A DNA stretch of 64,000 bases from Aeromicrobium sp. 9AM (GCF_902506105.1 NZ_LR733303.1:1054001-1118000), one strand, 5' to 3'; positions 26,345 to 35,349 are shown, counted from the stretch's first letter. Notes: generated by a model not told the origin, from the letters alone. Program-made: numbers and translations.

Positions 26345-26929
26345 TCAGAGGTGTTGCTGCCTCACCCGGCGAAGGGTCCACAGCCCGTGAACTGCAAGCA
26401 GGGGTTTGAGCGGGAGCCATTCGCCGACCCGGTGGTCCCGCGCACGAGCCACTCGAGCCGCCAGGTCAGGACGCTGCCGCCGCAGGTAGATGCGAGCCTT
26501 CAGCGCGTGGGCAGGTTGGGAGGCGATCTTGATGCGATCGAAGTTCTCGATGAGCGTGAGCGAGTTCGCGACATTCTCCCAGGTGGAACGGCTTTGCGAC
26601 TCGAGGATGATCCGACCGCCGAAACCTTGCGTGTGCGCGGCATAGTCGCCCATCAGCTCAGCTTCGGAATGTCGTCCACGAGTCGATCCGCCGCTGAAGA
26701 TCATGAGCGTGTCACGGCGATCGTCCACGGACCGAAGCCCGATGCGGACCCGCCACCGGTTGATCAGGTTGATCCGCGATCCCGCGTTGCGGAAGCCGAG
26801 GACGACGATCACCTCAGAGCGTGCATCCGAGCAGTCCGCAGTGAGCACTCGTGACCACCGTCGGTCGAGCCACTCACTCCAGGCGAAGACTGCACTCGCG
26901 CCCGCCGTCCAGTACCAAGCCCGCCGCAT
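26345..26929 (-). CDS. YdcF-like DUF218 family protein
   Basis: This 194-residue protein has an N-terminal hydrophobic stretch (one probable anchor) and a DUF218 fold: VIVVLGFRNAGSRINLINRWR, LMIFSGGSTRGRHSEAELMGDY, and ILESQSRSTWENVANSL followed by IKIASQPAHALKARIYL. Members include SanA/ElyC/YdcF, linked to envelope or cofactor-like small-molecule binding. A TANNNT element six bases before the ATG supports the start. The coding sequence is visibly less GC-rich than its neighbours. Confidence 0.85.
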   Translation of the reverse strand: MRRAWYWTAGASAVFAWSEWLDRRWSRVLTADCSDARSEVIVVLGFRNAGSRINLINRWRVRIGLRSVDDRRDTLMIFSGGSTRGRHSEAELMGDYAAHTQGFGGRIILESQSRSTWENVANSLTLIENFDRIKIASQPAHALKARIYLRRQRPDLAARVARARDHRVGEWLPLKPLLAVHGLWTLRRVRQQHL

Positions 26930-26935
26930 GCGCCA

Positions 26936-26941
26936 ACTCTA
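26936..26941 (-). promoter_or_regulatory. -10 element for a leaderless mRNA (YdcF-like gene)
   Basis: Read on the minus strand, TAGAGT is followed by six bases and the ATG at 26929. Confidence 0.5.
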
Positions 26942-26973
26942 GGCGTGACGGCGGTGCGCGCTGACTCGGCGAT

Positions 26974-27831
26974 TCAGAGCTTCTCGAGCGGGTTGATCGC
27001 GGCCCAGGCGATGACCGTCGGCACGATGATCCACACGAGCACCAGCAGGATCGAGGCGATCGTGGCGAACAGCTTCGCCCGGTCTCGCGGCGGATTGCCG
27101 GCGTCGCCGATGACCTCCCACAACGCCTTGAAGGACGCGTCGAGGGCGATCCGCGTACGGCTGCGAGCGATGCCGGCCGCGCGGAGGATGCACCAGAACA
27201 TGCCCAGGCCGATGACGAAGAACGCCGCCGAGAACGTGTACTGCTCCCAGGCTTCGCCGGTGAGGCTGTTCTTGACCACCGACAGCAACCCCGAGATCGC
27301 CGCGCCACCGACGAGGAAGGCCGGCAGGGGAAGCGACGACTTGTTGAGGTCGTTCGTGATCGCGTCCACCTGGATGCGAGCGGTGGCCAGCAGCTGATAG
27401 TCGTCCGAGCCGACCGGGCTGTTGGCCTCCCGCAGGGCATACAGCTGGCGCAGGTCTCGGACGAGGCGCTTCTGGTGGCTGCGGACGATGGCCGTGATGA
27501 GCAGCTGGACGACCTTGTTGGCGATCGGCTTGATCAGTCGCGGCACCTTGAGGGCCGACGGCTGCCGAGCGCCGTTGCGGTCGAACACCTCGAGGGCGCG
27601 CATCGCCCGCCGATGGGCCTCGTCGAACCGGGCCGGATGCTTCAACGGCAGCCGGCTGCTCAGCTCCTTGAGCATCTGGTCCTCGATGACACCCGAGCTG
27701 CCGAAGTGCTCGAGCACGGCATTGGCCTCGGCCTCGTCGTGCTCGCGGAAGAGCCGTAGCGAGTCGAGCCGCGAGCTCAGCTCGTCGAGCAGCAGGCTCT
27801 CCTGCTCGTGGATCGGCTCGTCGATGGCCAT
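26974..27831 (-). CDS. Membrane protein of unknown function
   Basis: This 285-residue protein has a charged, helical N-terminal two-thirds (EQESLLLDELSSRLDSLRLFREHDEAEANA, probably coiled) followed by three membrane helices at about 170-185, 200-222 and 252-276. It has no signal peptide and no domain I recognise. The predicted promoter has TACCGT seven bases before the ATG. It stands alone between the YdcF-like gene and the LacI regulator. Confidence 0.75.
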   Translation of the reverse strand: MAIDEPIHEQESLLLDELSSRLDSLRLFREHDEAEANAVLEHFGSSGVIEDQMLKELSSRLPLKHPARFDEAHRRAMRALEVFDRNGARQPSALKVPRLIKPIANKVVQLLITAIVRSHQKRLVRDLRQLYALREANSPVGSDDYQLLATARIQVDAITNDLNKSSLPLPAFLVGGAAISGLLSVVKNSLTGEAWEQYTFSAAFFVIGLGMFWCILRAAGIARSRTRIALDASFKALWEVIGDAGNPPRDRAKLFATIASILLVLVWIIVPTVIAWAAINPLEKL

Positions 27832-27838
27832 AGTGCGA

Positions 27839-27844
27839 ACGGTA
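27839..27844 (-). promoter_or_regulatory. -10 element for a leaderless mRNA (membrane protein)
   Basis: Read on the minus strand, TACCGT is followed by seven bases and the ATG at 27831. Confidence 0.4.
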
Positions 27845-27885
27845 GACCCAGAGCAGGTCCACTGTCCCCGATATGACCTGTCGTT

Positions 27886-28932
27886 TCAGTCCCGACGCGG
27901 GGGAGAGCCGGTGCTCGCGCGTACGACGAGCCGGGTGGGCACGAGCGTCACGCCGGGCTGGCTCGCGCCGTTGTCCACCTGGTCGAGCGCACCCTCCACA
28001 CAGAGCCGGCCCACCTCGGCGAAGTCCTGGTGGATCGTGGTCAGCGGCGGCAGGTATGCCGCGGAGTCGGGCAGGTCGTCGAACCCGACCACCGACACGT
28101 CCTCGGGGACCCGCCGGCCACCCTCGTGCAGGGCGTTCATCAGCCCGAGGGCCATCTGGTCGTTGGCGACGAACACCGCGGTCACGGACTCCTCGGCCAA
28201 GAGCTCCTTGCCGGCGGCATACCCGCTCTCGGCGGACCAGTCGCCCCGCAGCACCCGGGGTACGTCCTTGCCTGCCGCGGTGAGCGTCTCGCGCCACGCG
28301 GCCAGGCGACGCTCGCTCGCGAACGACTCCTCAGGTCCGGCAACGTGCCACACGGTCTCGTGGCCGAGCGACAACAGGTGCTCCACCGCGAGCTGACCGC
28401 CCCTCGACTGGTCGGTGTCCACGACGGGATAGCGGTCGCCGGCGTTGGAGTCGACGACGACGACGGGTGCGCCGGGCGGCAGTCCCACGGTCGCGGCGTC
28501 GAGCAGGTGGATCTCCATGATGACGATCACCGCGTCGACCGCCAACTCCTCGAGCCGGCCGAAGGCGCCGATGACCGCCGCCTCGGTGGGCATGGCCACC
28601 GGGATCAACGTGATGCCGTAGCCGCGGGCCGTGGCCTCAGCGGCGATGCCCTCCAGCGTCTTGCTGTTTCCGACGTTGGCGAGTGAGAAGAGGATGACGC
28701 CGATCGTGCGGAAGCTGCCCCACTTGAGGGCCCGCGCCGCACTGTTGGGCCGGTAGCCCAGCTCCCGCATCGCGGCCTGCACGACCTCACGCGTCGCCGG
28801 TATGACACCGGGGTGTCCGTTGGACACACGGGACACCGTTTGCGACGAGACACCCGCCCGCTTGGCCACGTCCGCCATCGACACACGCCGTTGCCGGGGT
28901 GCGCCATTCGAGACGGGTTCTAATTCGCTCAC
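27886..28932 (-). CDS. LacI-family transcriptional repressor of the sugar locus
   Basis: This 348-residue regulator has a helix-turn-helix at about residues 15-40 (VSMADVAKRAGVSSQTVSRVSNGHPG), the hinge GYRPNSAARALKWG, and a periplasmic-binding-protein-like effector domain ending in DVSVVGFDDLPDSAAYLPPLTTI. The effector is probably a galactoside, judged from the divergent importer and beta-galactosidase. A GTG start at 28932 is chosen because the upstream residues of the open frame are unlike the family. A perfect operator-like palindrome lies between it and the divergent operon. Confidence 0.92.
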   Translation of the reverse strand: MSELEPVSNGAPRQRRVSMADVAKRAGVSSQTVSRVSNGHPGVIPATREVVQAAMRELGYRPNSAARALKWGSFRTIGVILFSLANVGNSKTLEGIAAEATARGYGITLIPVAMPTEAAVIGAFGRLEELAVDAVIVIMEIHLLDAATVGLPPGAPVVVVDSNAGDRYPVVDTDQSRGGQLAVEHLLSLGHETVWHVAGPEESFASERRLAAWRETLTAAGKDVPRVLRGDWSAESGYAAGKELLAEESVTAVFVANDQMALGLMNALHEGGRRVPEDVSVVGFDDLPDSAAYLPPLTTIHQDFAEVGRLCVEGALDQVDNGASQPGVTLVPTRLVVRASTGSPPRRD

Positions 28933-28981
28933 AGGCCTTGACGTTCCTTTCCAGGGGTGTAACGTAACGCGCGTCACAACG

Positions 28982-28997
28982 ATGTTTACGTAAACAT
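28982..28997. promoter_or_regulatory. LacI-type operator palindrome
   Basis: ATGTTTACGTAAACAT is a perfect 16-base palindrome with the central CG typical of LacI-family operators. It lies 49 bases from the regulator start and 61 bases before the permease start, so it could control both directions. Confidence 0.8.
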
Positions 28998-29058
28998 AGG
29001 CGGTTTCCCGCTTGTTGTGAAGCGAATCGGCCACAAGGGCCACGAAAGGACCGCACTG

Positions 29059-29982
29059 ATGGTTGCCACGGGATCGGTTGTCGCCCCGGCTCGCAAGGCT
29101 GCGTCGTCATCCAGTCACTACCGCCGGTCATGGGCCGGCTGGGGATTCCTGGCTCCGTTCGCGGTGATCTTCGCGCTCGTCTTCCTGGCGCCGATCGCGT
29201 ACTCGATCTACCTGAGCGTCTACCAGGACAAGCTCATCGGCGGCAACAGCTTCGTGGGCTTCGACAACTACCAACAGGCGCTGACGGATCCGGTGTTCTG
29301 GGACTCGGTCCGCCGGGTCGGCCTGTTCCTGGTCGTCCAGGTCCCGATCATGCTGTTCCTCGCCCTGCTGGCGGCGCTGGCGATCGACGGCGGCCGCCTC
29401 TACGGTGCAGCACTGTTCCGCATCTCGATCTTCCTGCCGTACGCCGTGCCGGCCGTCGTCGCGACGCTGATGTGGGGCTTCATGTACGGCAACCAGTTCG
29501 GCCTGGTCGGCAGCATCAACGACACGTTCGGGATCTCGCTGCCGGACCCGCTCGGCCCCGGTCTGGTGCTCGCATCGATCGGCAACATCGTCACCTGGGA
29601 GTTCGTCGGCTACAACATGCTGATCTTCTACGCCGCGCTCCGGGTCATCCCGGTGTCGCTCTACGAGGCCGCCGCGATCGACGGCGCCAGCGAGTTCCGC
29701 ATCATCCGCGCCATCAAGCTCCCGGCGATCAGGGGAGCGCTGGTGATCGCGACGATCTTCTCGATCATCGGCAGCTTCCAGCTCTTCAACGAGCCCAACA
29801 TCCTGCACTACGTCGCCAAGAACGCCATCAACACGCAGTACACGCCCAACATGTACGCGTACTCGCTGTCGTTCTCGGGCCAGCAGTACAACTACTCCGC
29901 CACGATCGCGATCATCATGGGGCTGCTGACGATGGTCATCGCCTACACGGTCCAGCTCCGCGGCATGCGAAAGGCCCTCTGA
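29059..29982 (+). CDS. Sugar ABC transporter permease (MalF-like)
   Basis: This 307-residue permease is one half of a CUT1-type importer channel. It has six helices and the EAA motif YEAAAIDGASEFRIIRAIKLP, which contacts the ATPase. The ATG at 29059 follows GAAAGGA by eight bases; the frame is open a little further upstream. It is the first gene of a permease-permease-binding protein-glycosidase operon that contains no ATPase, so a shared MsiK-type ATPase encoded elsewhere is inferred. Confidence 0.93.
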   Translation: MVATGSVVAPARKAASSSSHYRRSWAGWGFLAPFAVIFALVFLAPIAYSIYLSVYQDKLIGGNSFVGFDNYQQALTDPVFWDSVRRVGLFLVVQVPIMLFLALLAALAIDGGRLYGAALFRISIFLPYAVPAVVATLMWGFMYGNQFGLVGSINDTFGISLPDPLGPGLVLASIGNIVTWEFVGYNMLIFYAALRVIPVSLYEAAAIDGASEFRIIRAIKLPAIRGALVIATIFSIIGSFQLFNEPNILHYVAKNAINTQYTPNMYAYSLSFSGQQYNYSATIAIIMGLLTMVIAYTVQLRGMRKAL

Positions 29983-29983
29983 C

Positions 29984-30883
29984 ATGGCTGTCACGACCCT
30001 CCGCCCCCAGCAGCGCCGGCACACGTCGCACTCGTTCGCGAAGCCACGCCGCAGCGTGCTCCTCACGGTCCTGACCGGGATCATCCTGGTCTACAGCCTG
30101 GTCCCGCTCGCCTGGCTGCTGATCAACTCGACCAAGTCGCAGGAGGACCTGCTGTCGTCGTTCGGGCTCTGGTTCGGCGACGGGTTCTCGTTCTTCAGCA
30201 ACATCAAGGACACGTTCACGTACGACGACGGCATCTTCGTGCGGTGGTTCGCCAACACGCTGCTGTACGTCGTGGTGGGCGCCGGGGGAGCGACGGTGCT
30301 GGCCGTGATGGGCGGCTATGCCTTGGCCAAGTTCGACTTCCCGGGCAAGAAGGGCATCTTCGCCGTCGTCCTCGGCGCCGTCGCGGTGCCGGGCACGGCG
30401 CTGGCGGTCCCCACCTTCTTGATGTTCAGCAAGATGGGCATCACCGACACGCCGTGGGCCGTGATCATCCCGTCCCTCATCTCCCCGTTCGGGCTCTACC
30501 TGATGTGGACGTTCGCCACCGACGCGATCCCCAACGAGCTGATGGAAGCAGCCAAGATGGACGGCGCCTCCGAGTTCCGCACGTTCGTGCAGGTGTCGCT
30601 GCCGCTCCTGGCGCCCGGCATCGTCACGGTGCTGCTGTTCTCGATGGTCGCGACGTGGAACAACTACTTCCTGCCGCTGATCATGCTCAAGGACCCCGAC
30701 TGGTACCCGCTGACTGTCGGGCTCAACTCCTGGAGCCAGCAGGCACTGACCGCGGGTGGAGACGTCATCTTCAACCTCGTCATCACCGGATCGCTCCTGA
30801 CGATCGTGCCGCTCATCGCGGCGTTCCTGCTCCTGCAGCGCTACTGGCAGTCCGGGCTGTCGGCAGGCAGCGTCAAGGAATGA
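29984..30883 (+). CDS. Sugar ABC transporter permease (MalG-like)
   Basis: This 299-residue partner permease has six helices and the EAA motif MEAAKMDGASEFRTFVQVSLPLL. The family pattern FANTLLYVVVGAGGATVLAVMGGYALAKF is present. It begins one base after the stop of the first permease, so the two should be made in equal amounts. Confidence 0.93.
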   Translation: MAVTTLRPQQRRHTSHSFAKPRRSVLLTVLTGIILVYSLVPLAWLLINSTKSQEDLLSSFGLWFGDGFSFFSNIKDTFTYDDGIFVRWFANTLLYVVVGAGGATVLAVMGGYALAKFDFPGKKGIFAVVLGAVAVPGTALAVPTFLMFSKMGITDTPWAVIIPSLISPFGLYLMWTFATDAIPNELMEAAKMDGASEFRTFVQVSLPLLAPGIVTVLLFSMVATWNNYFLPLIMLKDPDWYPLTVGLNSWSQQALTAGGDVIFNLVITGSLLTIVPLIAAFLLLQRYWQSGLSAGSVKE

Positions 30884-30929
30884 CGCCGGCGCACCACCCC
30901 ACAAGTTTCGAACCAACGAGAGGAAACAC

Positions 30930-32270
30930 ATGATCACCACTCCACGACGCCGGCTGCTCCGCGCCGCCGCCGTCACAGCCGTGGCGGCGCTCGCCCTGTC
31001 GGCCTGCGGCGGCGCCTCCGACGACGGCAAGTCCAGCAACACCGGCGGGGCCAAGGACGTCGCGGCCGCGCTCAAGAAGGGCGGGACCATCACGGTCTGG
31101 GCCTGGGAGCCGACGCTGAAGGCGGTTGCCAAGGACTTCGAGGCCGAGCACCCCAACGTCAAGGTCAAGCTGGTCAACGCCGGCACCGGCAACGACCAGT
31201 ACACGGCGCTGCAGAACGCGGTCAAGGCCGGCAAGGGCGTCCCCGACGTCGCGCAGATCGAGTACTACGCGCTCCCGCAGTTCTCCCTGGCCAAGTCCGT
31301 CGCCGACATCAGCTCGTTCGGAGCGTCCGGCCTCGACTCGACGTTCACCCCCGGCCCCTGGGCGTCGGTCAAGCAGAACAACGGCATCTACGGCCTGCCG
31401 ATGGACTCCGGCCCGATGGCGCTGTTCTACAACAAGGAGGTCTTCGACAAGTACAAGGTCGCGGTCCCCAAGACGTGGGACGAGTACGTCACCGCTGCTG
31501 AGAAGATCCACGCCGCCAACCCCAAGGCGTACATCGCGAACGACATCGGCGACGCCGGGTTCACGACCAGCATGATCTGGCAGGCCGGCGGCCAGCCGTT
31601 CAAGGTCGACGGTGAGAAGGTCTCGATCAACCTCGGCGATGCCGGCTCCAAGCGCTTCGCCGACACGTGGCAGAAGCTGCTCGACAAGAAGCTGCTCGCG
31701 CCGACCGCATCGTGGAGCGACGGTTGGTACAAGGGCCTTGGTGACGGCACGATCGCCACGCTGACCCTCGGTGCATGGATGCCCGCCAACCTCGAGTCGG
31801 GTGTCAAGGCCGGCGCGGGCAAGTGGCGCGTCGCACCGATGCCGCAGTGGGAAGCCGGCGCCAACGCGACGTCGGAGAACGGTGGCAGCTCGCTGGCCAT
31901 CCCGACCGCCAGCAAGAACAAGGCGCTGGCCTACGCCTTCGCGGACTACGCGACCGCAGGCAAGGGTGCCCAGACCCGGGTCGACGCAGGTGCGTTCCCG
32001 GCAACGACCAAGCAGATCAACTCGCCGGAGTTCGTCAACAAGAAGTCCGACTACTTCGGCGGCCAGGAGATCAACAAGGTCCTCGCGGCCTCGGCCGAGG
32101 ACGTCGTCAAGGGTTGGTCCTACCTGCCGTTCCAGGTCTACGCCAACAGCATCTTCAACGACACGGTCGGCAAGGCGTACGTGTCCAAGACGACGCTCGC
32201 CGACGGCTTGCAGGACTGGCAGAAGAAGTCGGTCTCCTACGGGGACCAGCAAGGCTTCACCGTCAACTGA
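30930..32270 (+). CDS. Sugar-binding lipoprotein of the ABC importer
   Basis: This 446-residue extracellular binding protein has a lipoprotein signal peptide: RRRLLRAAAV, a hydrophobic stretch and the lipobox LSAC at about residues 23-26, after which the mature protein is lipid-anchored. The remainder is a CUT1 binding-protein fold (GGTITVWAWEPTLKAVAKDF; GIYGLPMDSGPMALFYNKEVFDKY). GAGAGGAAA precedes the ATG at a good distance. A hairpin after the gene may favour its higher expression over the downstream glycosidase. Confidence 0.93.
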   Translation: MITTPRRRLLRAAAVTAVAALALSACGGASDDGKSSNTGGAKDVAAALKKGGTITVWAWEPTLKAVAKDFEAEHPNVKVKLVNAGTGNDQYTALQNAVKAGKGVPDVAQIEYYALPQFSLAKSVADISSFGASGLDSTFTPGPWASVKQNNGIYGLPMDSGPMALFYNKEVFDKYKVAVPKTWDEYVTAAEKIHAANPKAYIANDIGDAGFTTSMIWQAGGQPFKVDGEKVSINLGDAGSKRFADTWQKLLDKKLLAPTASWSDGWYKGLGDGTIATLTLGAWMPANLESGVKAGAGKWRVAPMPQWEAGANATSENGGSSLAIPTASKNKALAYAFADYATAGKGAQTRVDAGAFPATTKQINSPEFVNKKSDYFGGQEINKVLAASAEDVVKGWSYLPFQVYANSIFNDTVGKAYVSKTTLADGLQDWQKKSVSYGDQQGFTVN

Positions 32271-32289
32271 CCGCCGTACGTACGCGGGT

Positions 32290-32320
32290 GGTGGGGGCCT
32301 CTCGATCAGAGGCCCTCACC
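32290..32320 (+). terminator. Intercistronic hairpin between binding protein and glycosidase
   Basis: A 13-base-pair stem (GGTGGGGGCCTCT with its complement, one G-T pair) and five-base loop lie 19 bases after the binding-protein stop. There is no T run, so it probably stabilises the upstream mRNA or attenuates. Confidence 0.55.
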
Positions 32321-32366
32321 GCCCCGTCGGACCACGCCACTGCTCTCACCCCACGAAGGAAACGGC

Positions 32367-34124
32367 ATGACATTCGCGATCGGCGAGCACGACTTCCTGC
32401 TGCACGGCGAACCGTTCCGGATCCTGTCCGGCTCGATCCACTACTTCCGCGTCCACCCAGATCTCTGGGCGGACCGGATCCGCAAGGCCCGTCAGATGGG
32501 TCTCAACACGATCGAGACGTACGTCGCCTGGAACGCCCACGCACCCCGGGAGGACGAGTTCGACCTCTCGGGCAACCTCGACCTCGGGGCGTTCCTCGAC
32601 GCGGTGGCCGCAGAAGGCATGTACGCCATCGTCCGCCCCGGACCGTACATCTGCGCCGAGTGGACCAACGGCGGCCTGCCCGCGTGGCTGTTCAGCGACA
32701 GCACGACCGGGGTGCGGCAGGACGAGCCGCGCTACATGTCGGCCGTCACCACCTTCCTCGAGCAGCTCGCACCGGTCCTGGTGCCGCGCCAGATCGATCA
32801 GGGCGGCCCGATCATCCTCGTGCAGGTCGAGAACGAGTACGGCGCGTACGGCGCCGACAAGACGTACCTGCGCAAGCTCGTCGCTGTGAACCGACGGATC
32901 GGCATCACGGTGCCGCTCACTTCGGTCGACCAGCCGACTGACGACATGCTCGAGAACGGCAGCATCCCCGAGCTGCACCGGACCGGATCGTTCGGGTCCC
33001 GCTCACCCGAGCGCCTCGACACCCTGCGCCGGCACCAGCCGACAGGCCCGCTCATGTGCTCGGAGTTCTGGGACGGCTGGTTCGACGACTGGGGGAGCCA
33101 TCATCACCTGACGTCGGTCGAGGACACCGCACGCAGCCTCGACGAGCTGCTCGAACGTGGCGCCTCGGTCAACATCTACATGTTCCACGGCGGTACGAAC
33201 TTCGGCTTCACCAATGGCGCGAACGACAAGGGGACGTATCTCCCGATCGTCACGAGCTACGACTATGACGCGCCGCTCGACGAGGCCGGCAATCCGACTG
33301 AGAAGTACTGGGCGATGCGCGACGTGATCGCGAAGTACGCCCCGGTCGGCGACGAGAAGCCGCAACCTGCCCCGGCGCCGCCGGCCTTCACCGCGCCGAT
33401 CCGCCGCATCCTGCCGCTGTGGGACATGCTCGAGGTCCTGGGCTCGTGGACCACGCACGAGAACCCCCCGACGATGGACTCGCTGAGTCACTACGAGGGC
33501 TTCGCCGTCTACCGCACCGCGATCGACGTGTCCGGTCCTGCGGTGTTCCACGTCGACGAGGTACGCGACCGGGCGCAGCTGTTCCTCAACGAGGACAGCC
33601 TCGGCGTGCTGGCGCGCGACCACCACGACACCACGATCTCCCTGCCGGCCGCCGCGAAGGGCACGCTCGACCTGCTCGTCGAGGATCAGGGCCGGGTCGA
33701 CTACGGCCCACGCATCGGTGAGGCCAAGGGCTTGATCGGCGAGGCCGGCATCAACGGCCGACCTTTGCGCTCGTGGTCGGTCCTGCCGCTGGAGCTGAGC
33801 GACATCACCCCCGCGGCACAGGCCCTGGAGTCCAGCGGTTGGCTCTCGTCCGTCGCCGGCCCGGCGTTCGTCAACGCGTCCTTCGACCACCCGGGGTCAG
33901 GCGACCTCTACCTCGACACCGCGACGTGGGGCAAGGGTGTCGCCTGGGTCAACGGCTTCTGCCTCGGCCGTTACTGGTCCCGCGGGCCACAGCGCACGCT
34001 CTACATCCCTGGCCCGGTGCTGCACCAGGCCGGCAACGAGATCATCCTGTTCGAGCTGCAGGCGACGACGGCGCGTGAGGTGTCGTTCGTGTCCGCACCC
34101 GAGCTGGGCCACACGGAGGCCTGA
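32367..34124 (+). CDS. Beta-galactosidase, glycoside hydrolase family 35
   Basis: This 585-residue enzyme should cleave terminal beta-galactosides brought in by the linked importer; it has no signal peptide and is cytosolic. The TIM barrel starts with GSIHYFRVHPDLWADRIRKA and VRPGPYICAEWTNGGLP. The acid/base Glu is in VQVENEYGAYG and the nucleophile Glu in LMCSEFWDGWFDDWG. C-terminal jelly-roll domains follow, with NGFCLGRYWSRGPQRTLYIPG. GAAGGAAA precedes the ATG. The regulator-importer-GH35 layout suggests uptake of a beta-galacto-oligosaccharide. Confidence 0.93.
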   Translation: MTFAIGEHDFLLHGEPFRILSGSIHYFRVHPDLWADRIRKARQMGLNTIETYVAWNAHAPREDEFDLSGNLDLGAFLDAVAAEGMYAIVRPGPYICAEWTNGGLPAWLFSDSTTGVRQDEPRYMSAVTTFLEQLAPVLVPRQIDQGGPIILVQVENEYGAYGADKTYLRKLVAVNRRIGITVPLTSVDQPTDDMLENGSIPELHRTGSFGSRSPERLDTLRRHQPTGPLMCSEFWDGWFDDWGSHHHLTSVEDTARSLDELLERGASVNIYMFHGGTNFGFTNGANDKGTYLPIVTSYDYDAPLDEAGNPTEKYWAMRDVIAKYAPVGDEKPQPAPAPPAFTAPIRRILPLWDMLEVLGSWTTHENPPTMDSLSHYEGFAVYRTAIDVSGPAVFHVDEVRDRAQLFLNEDSLGVLARDHHDTTISLPAAAKGTLDLLVEDQGRVDYGPRIGEAKGLIGEAGINGRPLRSWSVLPLELSDITPAAQALESSGWLSSVAGPAFVNASFDHPGSGDLYLDTATWGKGVAWVNGFCLGRYWSRGPQRTLYIPGPVLHQAGNEIILFELQATTAREVSFVSAPELGHTEA

Positions 34125-34125
34125 C

Positions 34126-34404
34126 CTACTCAGGGCTGGGTGGCGACTGACGCTTGCTCTCGGCGGCGGCCTTGAACATCGTCAGTACTCGCGACAGCGC
34201 CGCCGCGATGATCGCGACCGGGATGACGGCGTACGCCCATGTCTTCGAGAGCACGTCCTGGTCGACGAGGATGAGCACGACGAGCACCGCGACGACGGCC
34301 GCGAGGATCACTGACATCGCGATCCACCAGCTGCCGCGTGTCGTGCCGAGGTCCTTCGATGATTCGTCCACGTCGGAGGCATACCCCAGCCGGGCCGTGC
34401 TCAC
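34126..34404 (-). CDS. Small two-helix membrane protein
   Basis: This 92-residue protein has two membrane helices, WWIAMSVILAAVVAVLVVLIL and WAYAVIPVAIIAAALSRVL, joined by a short loop, with a polar N-terminus and basic, proline-rich C-terminus. The start is GTG. The stop lies one base from the end of the convergent beta-galactosidase gene. I cannot assign a function. Confidence 0.65.
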   Translation of the reverse strand: MSTARLGYASDVDESSKDLGTTRGSWWIAMSVILAAVVAVLVVLILVDQDVLSKTWAYAVIPVAIIAAALSRVLTMFKAAAESKRQSPPSPE

Positions 34405-34415
34405 GCGCGTACGCG

Positions 34416-34589
34416 TCAGACGTCGTCAGACTCGAGCTCGGTGTCGGGATGTCGGTCCGTCGTCCACCCCATCGACTGGAGCCTGTCCTCGAGCTTGCGA
34501 CCTGCGGTCGAGCTCATCCTCGCCGCCAGCTCGTCGTTCGGAAGCGGCGACTCGTACCCGCCGTCCTTGCGTTGCCTTGCCACGGTCAT
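34416..34589 (-). CDS. Short conserved-looking acidic/basic protein, unknown
   Basis: This 57-residue frame begins MTVARQRKDGGYESPLPNDE and ends with an acidic tail (DTELESDDV). It is soluble, with no signal peptide. GGGAGG stands just before the ATG, closer than ideal. Coding periodicity and placement 11 bases ahead of the small membrane protein gene suggest a two-gene operon of unknown role. Confidence 0.55.
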   Translation of the reverse strand: MTVARQRKDGGYESPLPNDELAARMSSTAGRKLEDRLQSMGWTTDRHPDTELESDDV

Positions 34590-34754
34590 GACCTCCCCAT
34601 AATCGTCACATCACAGAGATTTCGAAGCAGAGATTAGGACGGTTCGGTCCGATTTTCAAGACTTCGTGGCGACCATGTTCGCGCAGGTCAGCACGTGGTT
34701 CGGGGCGCTGCTGATGGGTATGTCTCAGGCCACCGACAACACGAGGAGGCACTC

Positions 34755-34958
34755 ATGACCGAGTCACCCGTCCCACCCGCCGATCCGAACTCGACGCCCG
34801 AGGATCCGGACACCGCTCCGGCACCGAATCCTGGTGAGAATCCCGATCCGACCAACCCGGCACCCGGACCTGACTCCGGCCAGGGCGACCCCGTCGACCC
34901 GGTCCAGCAAGGCGCACCGGCGACCGGTCCGGAGGCCCCGCAACCGCCCACCAGCTGA
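34755..34958 (+). CDS. Proline- and aspartate-rich disordered small protein
   Basis: This 67-residue protein consists almost entirely of Pro, Asp, Ala, Thr, Gly and Glu (for example PEDPDTAPAPNPGENPDPTN). It lacks a signal peptide, and no fold is expected. GAGGAGG lies five to six bases before the ATG, and a terminator follows the stop. Two smaller genes at 39013-39311 encode proteins of the same character. Confidence 0.65.
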   Translation: MTESPVPPADPNSTPEDPDTAPAPNPGENPDPTNPAPGPDSGQGDPVDPVQQGAPATGPEAPQPPTS

Positions 34959-34978
34959 GCTCGGCGCACGTCAAGAAA

Positions 34979-34999
34979 GCCTCCGGCGATGCCGGAGGC
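34979..34999. terminator. Bidirectional terminator
   Basis: GCCTCCGGC/GCCGGAGGC, a perfect nine-base-pair stem with a GAT loop, is flanked by AAGAAA and CTTCT. It separates the proline-rich gene from the convergent small gene at 35019. Confidence 0.75.
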
Positions 35000-35018
35000 C
35001 TTCTGTGCTGCCGAGAGC

Positions 35019-35249
35019 TCAGGGCAGCACGAACTCGTAGTCGGCGCGATCGGAGATGTGCTGGGCGTAGTCCCGCACCTGGGTGTCAGGGACCTCGACA
35101 CCGATCTCGGCCAGCGACCGCTCGACCTCGGGCAGGATGTCCTCGACCGGCAGCCCCGAGAAGCTCTTGCGAAGGGACTCGTCGGCGGCCACGATCTGCT
35201 GGCTGACACCTTCGGGAGGCTCGGACAAGGAGGTGACGGTGGTGCGCAT
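35019..35249 (-). CDS. Small soluble protein of unknown function
   Basis: This 76-residue, mostly helical protein (DESLRKSFSGLPVEDILPEVERSLAEIGV) has no signal peptide. The ATG is preceded directly by CGGAGG and, beyond it, by TACGGT, so either a leaderless or a very short leader is possible. No family is recognised. Confidence 0.65.
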   Translation of the reverse strand: MRTTVTSLSEPPEGVSQQIVAADESLRKSFSGLPVEDILPEVERSLAEIGVEVPDTQVRDYAQHISDRADYEFVLP

Positions 35250-35255
35250 CCTCCG

Positions 35256-35261
35256 ACCGTA
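35256..35261 (-). promoter_or_regulatory. -10 element for a leaderless mRNA (gene at 35019)
   Basis: Read on the minus strand, TACGGT is followed by six bases (CGGAGG) and the ATG at 35249. Confidence 0.45.
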
Positions 35262-35317
35262 GGACGCAATCAGCTGGGGCGCGACACGGAGGATTCGACA
35301 GAGGTCCGGAAACCAGA

Positions 35318-35343
35318 AGAACCTCTGATTTCTCAGAGGTTCT
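35318..35343 (-). terminator. Hairpin downstream of the tRNA cluster
   Basis: AGAACCTCTG pairs with CAGAGGTTCT (10 base pairs, six-base loop). On the minus strand it is followed by TCTGGTTTCC, so it can end the Gly-Cys-Val tRNA transcript. Confidence 0.65.
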
Positions 35344-35349
35344 CAGTGG

